From an uncultured Bacteroidales bacterium (GTDB taxonomy: Bacteria; Bacteroidota; Bacteroidia; Bacteroidales; UBA4417): 64,000 nt of DNA. Location of the stretch: the NCBI GenBank assembly GCA_903879715.1, contig CAIRMR010000056.1:58900-122899 (forward strand), read 5' to 3'. This document shows positions 26,684-35,817 of the stretch, one piece after another. The stretch's first letter is position 1; every line of letters starts with the position of its first letter. A model generated the notes under the pieces. That model was not told the origin of the DNA and searched no databases. It saw only the letters and a list, made by a program, of their open reading frames with translations. Made by a program: the position numbers and the translations under genes.

Positions 26684-26719
26684 ACTTCGGCAAGCGTTCG
26701 GCTGAGCTCACGCCGAAGT
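26684..26719. repeat. Imperfect hairpin element ACTTCGGC...GCCGAAGT
   Basis: Perfect 8-bp arms (26684-26691 and 26712-26719) around a 20-base GC-rich centre containing GAGCTC. It stands out in AT-rich DNA between the DUF4907-like gene and the Kelch gene, and lacks a T-run, so a REP-like element is as likely as a terminator. Confidence 0.45.
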
Positions 26720-26807
26720 CTCAGTGCATCGCGTGAGATAAAGGTTCGCCAGCAATAATCATCCCTCTGTGTGACAATTTATTGGCACGGCTCGTTTCAT
26801 GTCTGTA

Positions 26808-27167
26808 CTATTTTTTTATTTCTTTTACTTTTAAATTCTTCAATTCATCCAGGGTAACTGTTGGAGGCATTTCCCCGTTTTTTATTTTTTTTATCACAAG
26901 CCTGGCTACCTTTTCGGCATCTGATTTGCTTTGAAATCCATCATTACCAGGTAATCCAGGTATATTGATCTGATGAATAAGCATTTTTCCCTCCTTGTAT
27001 ATATCATAACACCAGGTGTGGTTATTTGAATGGAGAATTTTGAATGTATATGTATACCTTTTTTGTTTATCCAAACCAGGATTTTTTATTTCAGCTTTCC
27101 TGTCAGCATTTTGACCATTAGCAGAAAAAAATCCCATGACAAGCAGAAGTAATAGTGTTTGTCTCAT
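26808..27167 (-). CDS. Small secreted DUF4907-like protein
   Basis: 119 residues with an N-terminal signal peptide (MRQTLLLLLVMGFF, cleavage near ANGQ). The central part, YDIYKEGKMLIHQINIPGLP, and the following GFQSKSDAEKVARLVIKKI resemble the DUF4907 family of small Bacteroidota exported proteins, which I recall next to Kelch-type genes. It has no sorting domain, so it is probably periplasmic. It lies upstream of the Kelch pair on the same strand and could share their regulation. Function unknown. Confidence 0.75.
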   Translation of the reverse strand: MRQTLLLLLVMGFFSANGQNADRKAEIKNPGLDKQKRYTYTFKILHSNNHTWCYDIYKEGKMLIHQINIPGLPGNDGFQSKSDAEKVARLVIKKIKNGEMPPTVTLDELKNLKVKEIKK

Positions 27168-27258
27168 TTCTTTCTTTTTATTTTACTGATTTTAAGCACA
27201 CAAGGGAAAGAATATATCTCCAATTCAATACTCCAGACATTTTTTCAATATAGCTATA

Positions 27259-27266
27259 CAAAGATA
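27259..27266 (-). promoter_or_regulatory. Candidate -7 promoter element of the DUF4907-like gene
   Basis: Minus-strand TATCTTTG matches TAnnTTTG, about 90 bases before the gene start. No clear -33 element. Confidence 0.35.
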
Positions 27267-28551
27267 GTTGAAAAAATTAATTGAAGTAGAATCCGGCAAT
27301 CTATCTAAAAAGTGGTTTTTTCCAAAAAGAAATTGTCTCGAATCTGCATTTATTTTCCTTTTAATTAACATCATATTGATGCTGGGATTTTTTACTTTTA
27401 GTGAATGTGGGTTAATTCTTTATCAGCTGAAAAGTACTAAAACACCAAAATTTCTGAAAATTATTATTCGAGTGTATTTTCTGATAAAAACAAGAATTGC
27501 TTTTCTACTCAAATTGGGTTTTACACCCTTTTAATTTAAAGATTTATCAACTATATAGGAATCTTGTAAGCATGCTTATCAAGAAACATACCAAAGCATT
27601 ACATGACACACAATCAGTTACATACATATATATATAACGAACTATAATTTTTCAAATCAGACTATTATTCTCAAAATGATACAATTCCGGTTTAATTTCA
27701 ATAATCAGAATAACGAATGTTTTGAATAAACTGACACATTTTAATCCCGTAACAATATTTACCTTACCATTCTGCATCTATCCATTTTTTTGTAATAGCT
27801 ATTAAATGAGCCGCATACAATTATTAAAATAATGGTAACTAATCAGTATGCTTTAAAGTTATTTTAGCCACAGATTACGCTGATTACACAGGTTTTAAAC
27901 TGCTTTCAGCAGTTTTTTAAATGAAATTTGATTATAAACAATAAAAATTTATCTGTGAAATCTGTGAAATCTGTGGCATATGTTTGTTTGTCAATGCTTT
28001 AATGGAATTGATTAGTTATAAATAATGAAACTGTCCATTTATGTAAAGATGATTTGTGAAAGTGGTATATTTTAAAAATATATTTTTAAAATATTGCCTG
28101 ATAACATAGCCAATTACTTATTTCAAGTTTATCAGTTTTGGGTTTAAGGTTGTGTTAAACTATTCAAATGAGATATAAAATTTCTGTATTTAAATTCCTT
28201 TAATGTAATTTGTGATTTACACAAAAAAAAATTGATTGCATAGTCAAAAAGCAATTTATTGTCGTAATTTTATATGTCAGTTTATCTGATATATGTTCTG
28301 CTATAAATTCTACTATCAGCTTGTTAGCGAAATAATAAGGATGCATTTCACTGAAATCCTCTGACTAACGCTCTTCCGACTATTTGACTTACAATTTTTC
28401 AGTTGTGATATCTCACATACAAATCCATTTTGAGATGTTTCCCTTTTTGCAATTAAAAGTTTTTTAAAACTAATTCTTGATTATTCAGGAGTTAATCCGT
28501 GATTTAATAAACTATAATAAACCCAGAAGACTTTTGAATTTAATCCCCAAG
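27267..28551. other. Long AT-rich region without a convincing gene
   Basis: About 1.3 kb with only short ORFs that start with TTG or lack family resemblance. The one structured item is the 111-bp inverted-repeat element at 27867-27977. The promoter of the downstream cargo array may lie in or after this region, but no clear TAnnTTTG with spacing was found. Confidence 0.6.
27867..27977. repeat. 111-bp element with terminal inverted repeats (GCCACAGATT)
   Basis: GCCACAGATT (27867-27876) is repeated inverted as AATCTGTGGC (27968-27977). The right side contains three near-tandem copies of AATCTGTG and the left side GATTAC repeats. It has no coding capacity. This looks like a small non-autonomous or REP-like element. 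Confidence 0.65.
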
Positions 28552-28905
28552 ATGATGAATGAATCCAGCATTCTTTTTTTTATGATCTTAATATTTCTTT
28601 CTGAATCAATTCTTGTACAGGTTAATATTACCTCCTTAACAAGGAATGGTGTGAGAAAACATTTCTTTGATAAGCTTCATCCATTAGCTGAAAATGCGTT
28701 TGTGATTTTAAAAGTATACAATGGGCCTGGCAATGAAGCATCTGCATTTGTTGATGAATTCAAGCCAGCAAGCTGTTATGAAGTTGAATTCAATGCTTCA
28801 TATCTGGAGTATCAACTTTTCCCCGGATTTATAACTATCCAGTCAGAAAGGGATGATCCTATTTCTGGAAAAGCACAGAGTTATATTCGAACAATAAAAT
28901 TTTAA
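28552..28905 (+). pseudogene. Decayed T9SS cargo remnant with degenerate sorting domain
   Basis: From the ATG at 28552 the frame gives a hydrophobic start (MMNESSILFFMILIF) and then a recognisable but damaged type-A sorting domain. FVILKVYNG corresponds to VILKVYDFTG of the intact genes, and VDEFKPASCYEVEFNAS to the VDexkpaGxyeVxFnAs block. The YNPNPF start motif and the final TKKM tail are lost, and the last ~30 residues look frame-shifted. The whole middle of a cargo protein is missing. Confidence 0.6.
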
Positions 28906-28923
28906 ACTTTAAACAGCACTCAG

Positions 28924-29183
28924 ATGAAAAAAGTTATCCTTTTTATTGCGTTATTCTCAATTTTTCCCTTGTCTGTTAATGTGCAAATCCATTCTTCTCC
29001 TGCAGGTGGATGCTGGAATAATCCAGATACCTGTGAGGATGGTTTTACCCCTGGTTCCGGCAACGAAGTAATCGTTGATAGTCCGGATATATTCGCCTTC
29101 GACCAGGTAGAAAAACTGAATAGCTTGATGTAAATGGATTTAGTTACAAAACGGAATTTGTCGGGAATTGGAATCAAGAATAA
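28924..29183 (+). pseudogene. N-terminal remnant of a secreted T9SS protein, frameshifted
   Basis: It begins MKKVILFIALFSIF, a signal peptide, followed by GGCWNNPDTCEDGFTPGSGNE, which resembles the N-terminus of large Bacteroidota surface proteins (WNDPATW.GG..PG.GN). The frame stops at 29133, but the next frame continues with NGFSYKTEFVGNWNQE before another stop, so it is broken by a frameshift and truncated. Confidence 0.55.
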
Positions 29184-29317
29184 TGTATCGGTGTCCAAAT
29201 TAATCTTCTAAAAATAAAATTAACTGAATCCTATTCTACCAGGCACGATAATTAGCAGAAAGTAACCAGATAGATATTGGCAAACATAGCGGGTGTTTAA
29301 TTTTTAAAGGAATGAAA

Positions 29318-29458
29318 AAGGCAAACCTCATGATGGATCAGAAGGCAGGAACTTAGGAAGCTGAGATTCATGCAAAAGCCCTGGCAGGTGCAGTTTATTT
29401 TTACCAACTTAAAAATGGCAACTCGCTATAAACTGAAAAAATATTTCTGATTAAATAA
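29318..29458 (+). pseudogene. Relic of a type-A sorting domain with internal stops
   Basis: Translated in frame from 29318 the DNA reads KANLMMDQKAGT, a stop, then EAEIHAKALAGAVYFYQL, KNGNSL, a stop, and TEKIFLIK before the final stop. This is the second half of a T9SS sorting domain (compare LPAGVYFYQL and TKKMIYLK in intact genes) with two nonsense codons. It lies 24 bases before the first intact array gene. Confidence 0.75.
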
Positions 29459-29482
29459 TCATTCCTACAAAATGAGACAACC

Positions 29483-31594
29483 ATGAAAAACTTCAACTAT
29501 CTAATGGCGTTGGTCATCTTTAATCTTGTTTTTGCAAGTGAGCTCAGAGCTCAAAATGGGTGGAATTTTCAGAACCCAAAATCAGAAGGAAATGTATTGC
29601 GATCATCCAGCTTTCTGGATAGTAACACTGGTCTGGCCGTTGGATTTAAAGGAACTATTTTAAAAACCACCGATGGAGGCTCCAGCTGGGAAAAGATCGC
29701 ATGCCCGACAGCCAAAGATTTGTATGGTGTAAGTTTTATTGATACTGATCATGCTCTTGCTGTGGGGTATAGCGGATCTGTTTTAAGATCTGATGACGGA
29801 GGAAAGAATTGGATAGTTCAATCTGTTAATACTTATCCGCATTTGTACGCTGTCTCTTTTTTTAATTCCACATTTGGGATTATCGTTGGAGGCGGTGGAA
29901 AGATATTGCGTACATCCGATGGCGGAATTACATGGACGGCGCAAAGCAGCGGAACGGGCAGCAATCTTAATGCTGTATATATCATCGATGTAAATACCGC
30001 AACAGTTGTAGGTGATAATGGGATTATTCTCAGGAGTTCCGATGGAGGAATCACCTGGAATTTCCAGGATAGCCCGATAAATCAGCACTTTTTCAGTGTC
30101 GCATTTTCGACCCAGGAAACAGGTATTATTACCGGATACAACGGAACTATTTTATATACTTCTGATGGTGGAAACGCATGGAATTTGGGCGCCCAGCAAA
30201 CATACAACGAAATTCAGAGTGTAAAATTCTTTGATTCTGATCACTGCATAGCGGTAGGAACCGGCGGAGGTTTAATCCTGATTTCATCGGATAAAGGACA
30301 AACCTGGGAGACTTCAAACGGGAATTATTTTTCCACTTCATTATTTGATATCAGCATTTTAAACGATACTACTGCCCTTATTTTAGGATATGGAATTCTT
30401 AAAACAACTGACCAGGGAAAAACCTGGGAGATGCAGTCGGGTGGAATAGATGTGAGTTTTTCCAGTGTTTGTTTTACGGATGCCTATACCGGAACAGTAG
30501 TAGGATCACAGGGCTCAATTTACCGGACAACCGATGGTGGAGGTATCTGGAAGCAACAATATTTTAATGGTCCCAGGTTGCTTTCTGTAGGTTTTTCTGA
30601 TACCGAAAATGGTTATGCAACCGGCTATGAAGCCATTATTTTACATACCACTGATGGTGGTAAAACCTGGGCAGAACAATTCAGGAATGGATTTTATTAC
30701 TGGTTCCATACTATTTCTGTAACAGATGTTAACCACGCCACTGCGGTAGGTCAGGGTGGCAGAGTTCTCAGGACTACGGATGCCGGTGCTAACTGGACAC
30801 TACAATCGGAGAACCCTGGCTATAATCTTTATGGCGTTGATTTTATTGACAATAATAATGGTACGGCTGTCGGAGATCATGGAACAATACTTCATACCGT
30901 AAATGGAGGAACCAACTGGACAACCCAGGAAAGCAATTCCCCTGAAAGTACCCTCTATTCTGTTTCATTTCTTGATTTGAACAATGGTTTGGCCGTTGGC
31001 TCTGGTACGGATTCCATCTTAATCCTTAAAACAAATGATGGCGGGCAAAACTGGGAAAAGATCAGTAACAGTATTACTGAAACTTTGTATGGTGTTCAAT
31101 TTGTAACCTCACAGGTGGCTTATACGGTTGGGAATATAGGTATTATTTATAAATCTGTTGATGGAGGAAATAATTGGGTGAAGCAGGACAGCGGCAGAAC
31201 CAGTGGCTTGTCATCAGTATCTTTTATCAATGAAAATATTGGAACAGCAGTTGGCGAAGACGGAACAATATTACATACAACTAATGGTGGAGTTACATAT
31301 ACTGGAATTGAAGCCAGTCATTCTGTTTCATCAGGTAATATTCTTTCTCAAAACTATCCAAACCCATTCACCGAAACTACAACCATTACCTGGCAATTGC
31401 CGAAAGATTCCCCTGTAATTCTGAAAGTGTATGATTTTACAGGCCGTGAAGTGAAAACACTCGTGGATGGGAATCAGGCAAAGGGTGAGCACAAAGTAAA
31501 ATTTGATTTACCAGGGTTACCGGCAGGAGTTTATTTTTATCGGCTTCGGTTAAATGGTAAAGTTGAAACAAAGAAAATGGTATATCTAAAATAA
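29483..31594 (+). CDS. Ycf48/BNR-like double propeller T9SS cargo protein (1)
   Basis: 703 residues. A signal peptide ends near LRAQ. Fourteen repeats of about 45 residues follow, each closing with a (K/R)TTDGG..W-like turn, consistent with two seven-bladed propellers. The repeats resemble Ycf48/HCF136 and BNR folds, but the protein is secreted and has no photosynthetic role. The type-A sorting domain starts at NYPNPFTETT and ends ETKKMVYLK. First intact gene of a thirteen-gene co-directional array. Target unknown. Confidence 0.93.
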   Translation: MKNFNYLMALVIFNLVFASELRAQNGWNFQNPKSEGNVLRSSSFLDSNTGLAVGFKGTILKTTDGGSSWEKIACPTAKDLYGVSFIDTDHALAVGYSGSVLRSDDGGKNWIVQSVNTYPHLYAVSFFNSTFGIIVGGGGKILRTSDGGITWTAQSSGTGSNLNAVYIIDVNTATVVGDNGIILRSSDGGITWNFQDSPINQHFFSVAFSTQETGIITGYNGTILYTSDGGNAWNLGAQQTYNEIQSVKFFDSDHCIAVGTGGGLILISSDKGQTWETSNGNYFSTSLFDISILNDTTALILGYGILKTTDQGKTWEMQSGGIDVSFSSVCFTDAYTGTVVGSQGSIYRTTDGGGIWKQQYFNGPRLLSVGFSDTENGYATGYEAIILHTTDGGKTWAEQFRNGFYYWFHTISVTDVNHATAVGQGGRVLRTTDAGANWTLQSENPGYNLYGVDFIDNNNGTAVGDHGTILHTVNGGTNWTTQESNSPESTLYSVSFLDLNNGLAVGSGTDSILILKTNDGGQNWEKISNSITETLYGVQFVTSQVAYTVGNIGIIYKSVDGGNNWVKQDSGRTSGLSSVSFINENIGTAVGEDGTILHTTNGGVTYTGIEASHSVSSGNILSQNYPNPFTETTTITWQLPKDSPVILKVYDFTGREVKTLVDGNQAKGEHKVKFDLPGLPAGVYFYRLRLNGKVETKKMVYLK

Positions 31595-31619
31595 CTTATC
31601 CACTTTTAAAACTAATGTT

Positions 31620-33845
31620 ATGCAAATCCCAGCAAATTACTTAAAAGGCCTGGTAATGGCCGTTCTGTTTTCCTTTTCCTTATTGGCATCTTCCCAGCAA
31701 TCCGATTGGACCTGGCAAAACCCGTTGCCGCAGGGAAACGACCTTTTTCAGGTAAACATGATTGACATAAATCTGACTTATGCAGTTGGCAATGGTGGAA
31801 CTGTAATGAAATCAGCAGACGGCGGTATTACCTGGACCATACCTAACACCGGCACAACCAAAAATCTCCGGCAAGCCGACTTTCTGCAAAATGGTTTAAC
31901 AGCTTATGCAGTAGGATATGCCTTTGGTACAGGTTCTTCAATTATTAAAACTACCGATGGGGGTACTAACTGGCAAAATTTAAATATTGACCAAACCTAT
32001 TTTTTATCTTCAATCGATTTTATTGATGAGCAAACAGGTTTTGTCGGAGGCAGCGTCGGTTTTGAGAGTAATTTTATTTTTAAAACAACGGATGGCGGGC
32101 TTAATTGGATACAATCAGATTCATTGGATGAGGGAATCATTGCAATCAGATTTCCATTCGGTAATCTTACAGGTTTTGCATCCGGGCATAACAATTACAC
32201 CGGAAATAATTCAATCTATAAAACCACTGACGGCGGCACCAGTTGGGTCCGGAAATCAATGCCAGCTCTGGCAGCGTTTGGCGATATAAAATCACTTTGT
32301 TTTGTAAGCAATCAAATCGGTTATGCTGCAGGCAACAGAACCATTTTAAAGACCACTGATTCCGGGGAAACCTGGTTTTCAGTTTACACCGGCAATAACT
32401 CATATAAATCAATCTGTTTTCCTGAGAATGAAACAACCGGTTATGTTGTCGGCGATTTTAATACAGCTTTAAAAACCACTGATGGCGGCAACAACTGGCA
32501 ACCGCTAAATACCAACGTTTCTGGTACCTATTTCTATAATTCTGTTGATTTTATAAATAATCAGTCAGGTTTTATTGTTGGTTCCAATGGAATAGTACTA
32601 AAAACTGCTGATGGCGGTGCAAACTGGTCAAACCTGCGCACGGGCGGTACCTATTTCTTTCTGAACAGTATTGATTTTCCGGTTAATGCACAAACTGGTT
32701 ATATATCTGGTTCCTCCGGGGTGATTTTAAAGACCATGAATGGCGGAAGCAATTGGGTTCAGCAAAGTACAAATACATCCAAAAATTTAATCAAGATTCA
32801 GTTTTTGGATATTGACACAGGCTATGCAGTTGGTGATTATGGCACAATATTAAAAACAGTTGATGGGGGGCTGAATTGGAATTCTTTATCTGGCGGGAGC
32901 ACTAAATTATTATTTGATGTGGAATTCCCTGTTAATGCCACTACCGGTTATGTCAGCGGAGAATCAGGCAGGCTGGCTAAAACTACGGATGGTGGCAAAA
33001 CCTGGTCTCCGATAGGGTCTTTCAATAAAGATATTATGGCAATGTGCTTTCCTGCCGATAATTTGATTGGATATGCAGCAACGGCGTATGAGAGAATTTA
33101 TAAAACCACTGATGGCGGCATTACCTGGAACAGTAAGCATGACGGCAATTCTTCTCAATCCAGCATAGCCGATATCTTATTCCCGTTCGATACTCAAACC
33201 GGCTATGCATTATCCAGTACAGGTGGAGCGCTTAACAGCAAGATTCTGAAAACAACGGATGGGGGTGATAGCTGGACAATTTTGGATGCCGGAACAACTT
33301 CAGTACTTAGCAATATATCATTTCCAACACCACAAGTAGGTTACATTGCCGCCGATGGGATATATGGAAATAATCCTTCCCGCTTTCTAAAAACAACTGA
33401 TGGCGGTTCAACCTGGAATATTGTCGGGGTTCCGTATGGTTATTCACTTACATCCGTTTGTTTCCCAAATGGTGTGGATACAGGATACGTAGTTGGAAGT
33501 CACTCCGGTGCAATACTAAAAACTATAACTGGCGGGGGTATTATAACATCCGTTTCTGATTCACCTGTGGGAAATCAGTTTACGGATAATACATTAGTCC
33601 GGAACTACCCCAATCCATTCTCCGAAAGCACAACCATCACCTGGCAACTAAAAGAAGATGCTCAGGTTGTTTTAAAAATTTATGATTTTACAGGCCGAGA
33701 AGTAAAAACCCTCGTAGATTGTGAACAGGCGAAAGGAGAACATACTTTTGATTTTGATGCTTCTTTCCTGCCTGCAGGAGTTTATTTTTATCAGCTCCAC
33801 GCAGGTGAAATAACACAAACAAAGAAAATGATATGCTTTAAATGA
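31620..33845 (+). CDS. Ycf48/BNR-like double propeller T9SS cargo protein (2)
   Basis: 741 residues. The N-terminus MQIPANYLKGLVMAVLFSF is one copy of a signal-peptide cassette seen in five genes of the array, followed by WTWQNPLPQGNDL. I count fourteen TTDGG-type turns, the last one degenerate (KTITGG), so again two seven-bladed propellers. Several repeats carry long inserts (for example PFGNLTGFASGHNNYTGNN). The sorting domain begins NYPNPFSEST and ends TKKMICFK. It starts 26 bases after the previous stop, suggesting one transcript. Confidence 0.93.
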   Translation: MQIPANYLKGLVMAVLFSFSLLASSQQSDWTWQNPLPQGNDLFQVNMIDINLTYAVGNGGTVMKSADGGITWTIPNTGTTKNLRQADFLQNGLTAYAVGYAFGTGSSIIKTTDGGTNWQNLNIDQTYFLSSIDFIDEQTGFVGGSVGFESNFIFKTTDGGLNWIQSDSLDEGIIAIRFPFGNLTGFASGHNNYTGNNSIYKTTDGGTSWVRKSMPALAAFGDIKSLCFVSNQIGYAAGNRTILKTTDSGETWFSVYTGNNSYKSICFPENETTGYVVGDFNTALKTTDGGNNWQPLNTNVSGTYFYNSVDFINNQSGFIVGSNGIVLKTADGGANWSNLRTGGTYFFLNSIDFPVNAQTGYISGSSGVILKTMNGGSNWVQQSTNTSKNLIKIQFLDIDTGYAVGDYGTILKTVDGGLNWNSLSGGSTKLLFDVEFPVNATTGYVSGESGRLAKTTDGGKTWSPIGSFNKDIMAMCFPADNLIGYAATAYERIYKTTDGGITWNSKHDGNSSQSSIADILFPFDTQTGYALSSTGGALNSKILKTTDGGDSWTILDAGTTSVLSNISFPTPQVGYIAADGIYGNNPSRFLKTTDGGSTWNIVGVPYGYSLTSVCFPNGVDTGYVVGSHSGAILKTITGGGIITSVSDSPVGNQFTDNTLVRNYPNPFSESTTITWQLKEDAQVVLKIYDFTGREVKTLVDCEQAKGEHTFDFDASFLPAGVYFYQLHAGEITQTKKMICFK

Positions 33846-33871
33846 TGTAACCAAATTTAAAAACCAATGTC

Positions 33872-35752
33872 ATGAAAACTCCTGGAATTTATTTAAAAGG
33901 CCTGGTGATGGCAATTTTGTTTTTCTTCCTTGCCGGGCGATTGGTTATGAATGCACAAACCACCCTTCCCGACAGTTTGATTTTTCAGGGTGCAAACCTG
34001 GATATCGGTGAAAAATTTCGCACAGGCTACTATACATCATTCTATCATTACGCCATTAATTCTTATTTCAAAGAGTCGAATGGTAACGAACACTTAGCTT
34101 ATGTTGATAACTACAAATTATATTATTTCAAATCAACTGATAATGGCATCAATTGGGTCAAGGAACAAATTATCACTGCAAAAGAAGGTGATATTTTTAG
34201 TTGTGCATTAACAGTTGATACTGTTGGTAAAGTGTTCATCGGTATTACTGTGAATAATAATTTCAATTATTCTAATCCCACAGCAGTGGGTGCTGGATCG
34301 GAGTTTTATTATGATCTGTATTGTGTTAACAATAAAACAGGAAGCTGGGTTACCGAACTTGTAAACACCCACTCCGCCGGCAATTTTGGGCCAAGAGTTA
34401 CCGGTTTATTTGTAGATGCAAACAACAAAGTTCATATGATAGCAAATTACTATGGATGGCAAAGTTTTGGTGGTACTGCATGGGAATGGATCAGAAACGC
34501 AACTTCAAATACTTGGGGCGCAACAATAACAATTGTGAAATTTACAGATACACCAATCGATAGAAGCATTTTTGATACCTATTCTATTGTGCCGGATCAG
34601 CAAGGCAACGTTACCCTGGTCATGTGCAGGAATATCTCAACACCTAATACTCAAAAGACAAGATTGTTTTATGTAAGGCATAATGTAAGCAGTTGGTCAG
34701 CACCTGTTACAATTACTGATTCAGTTGCTGTGGCGTGGAACAGGTTCGATGCGTTGGTCGATACCACTGGTCATACTTATATTGCCTTTCTGAAGAATAC
34801 TAAAAGTAAAATTCCCGAACTTAAGATCATAAGAGATTTCGGGCCGGCTCAAACAGCTGTACTTAATCTTGCTGCAGGCGATACACTCAATTATTTCAGA
34901 ATACACTGTAATGCCAAAGGTTTGTTTACCCTGTACCTGTATCTGAATACAAAGAATCAAAAAATTAAAATCTCTTTCAGTAAGGATGCTGTAAAATGGA
35001 CTGATCCTATACCTACTCCTACCGATTTGAATAATTATTTGGGCGGTATGATTGTTAAAACGGATACCAGGCGAGGCTATTTCACCGATTACTGCAAACA
35101 GATAACAACGGTGGGGCAACGTATATCTCAACCCTATGGACCTGATGAATTATTCTACGGAAGTATCAGGCTTCTGGAAATTCCGTCAACACCCGCTTTG
35201 CTTTTACCTGCAAATGCTGCCCTTATTAATGCTCAAGGTGTTTCATTTCAATGGACTTCTTCCATTCCTGAAGTAACTCACTATAGGATGCAAATTGATG
35301 TAACACCAGAATTCCTTGATCCGATAGCAGATACTGCAATTGCGGGAACAACATTTCTCTTTGATCAGGCCAGAACAGGTAAATATTACTGGAGAGTGAA
35401 AGCAAAAAATCAAAGAGGCTGGGGCGCATATGGAGAACCAAACTGGTATACCGCCACTTTTGTATCCATGGATGAAGCTCAGCCATCAGCAGGATATTCC
35501 CTGGATCAGAACCGTCCTAATCCTTTCAACTCCATTACTACCATTCTGTTTAGTATTCCTGATAATTCATACGTAACCCTTAAAGTTTTCAGCGCGAATG
35601 GGAAGGAAGTTGCAACCCTGGTGAATGGATACAAAGTTTCCGGAAAACATGAATCAAGATTTGATGCTTCTTCATTGCAGTGTGGGGTGTATTTCTACAC
35701 CTTACAGGCAGGTAATTTTTTGAAAACGCAAAAGATGATTTTGATTAAATAG
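33872..35752 (+). CDS. T9SS cargo protein with sialidase-like propeller and FN3-like domain
   Basis: 626 residues. The signal-peptide cassette (MKTPGIYLKGLVMAILF) matches its neighbours, but the body differs. Residues ~30-440 show spaced YYFKSTDNGINW and similar strands resembling BNR/sialidase propellers, without the sialidase catalytic set. Residues ~445-540 form an FN3/Ig-like domain (SFQWTSSIPEVTHYRMQI). The sorting domain (NRPNPFNSIT to TQKMILIK) is more diverged than others in the array. No function can be named. Confidence 0.88.
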   Translation: MKTPGIYLKGLVMAILFFFLAGRLVMNAQTTLPDSLIFQGANLDIGEKFRTGYYTSFYHYAINSYFKESNGNEHLAYVDNYKLYYFKSTDNGINWVKEQIITAKEGDIFSCALTVDTVGKVFIGITVNNNFNYSNPTAVGAGSEFYYDLYCVNNKTGSWVTELVNTHSAGNFGPRVTGLFVDANNKVHMIANYYGWQSFGGTAWEWIRNATSNTWGATITIVKFTDTPIDRSIFDTYSIVPDQQGNVTLVMCRNISTPNTQKTRLFYVRHNVSSWSAPVTITDSVAVAWNRFDALVDTTGHTYIAFLKNTKSKIPELKIIRDFGPAQTAVLNLAAGDTLNYFRIHCNAKGLFTLYLYLNTKNQKIKISFSKDAVKWTDPIPTPTDLNNYLGGMIVKTDTRRGYFTDYCKQITTVGQRISQPYGPDELFYGSIRLLEIPSTPALLLPANAALINAQGVSFQWTSSIPEVTHYRMQIDVTPEFLDPIADTAIAGTTFLFDQARTGKYYWRVKAKNQRGWGAYGEPNWYTATFVSMDEAQPSAGYSLDQNRPNPFNSITTILFSIPDNSYVTLKVFSANGKEVATLVNGYKVSGKHESRFDASSLQCGVYFYTLQAGNFLKTQKMILIK

Positions 35753-35817
35753 CAAACAAGAATTAATCTGGTAAATGCAAATTGATTAAGTCCTTGTGTC
35801 TTTAAAAACTTAGAGTC

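Noticed and set aside
27268..27534. 88-residue ORF with a hydrophobic middle in the long AT-rich gap
   Set aside because: It starts with TTG, overlaps a candidate promoter of the opposite-strand gene, matches no family I know and has the Phe/Leu/Lys bias expected from random AT-rich DNA.
28477..28551. TTG extension of the remnant that starts at 28552
   Set aside because: No signal feature in the added residues; the ATG ATG at 28552 opens a hydrophobic segment.
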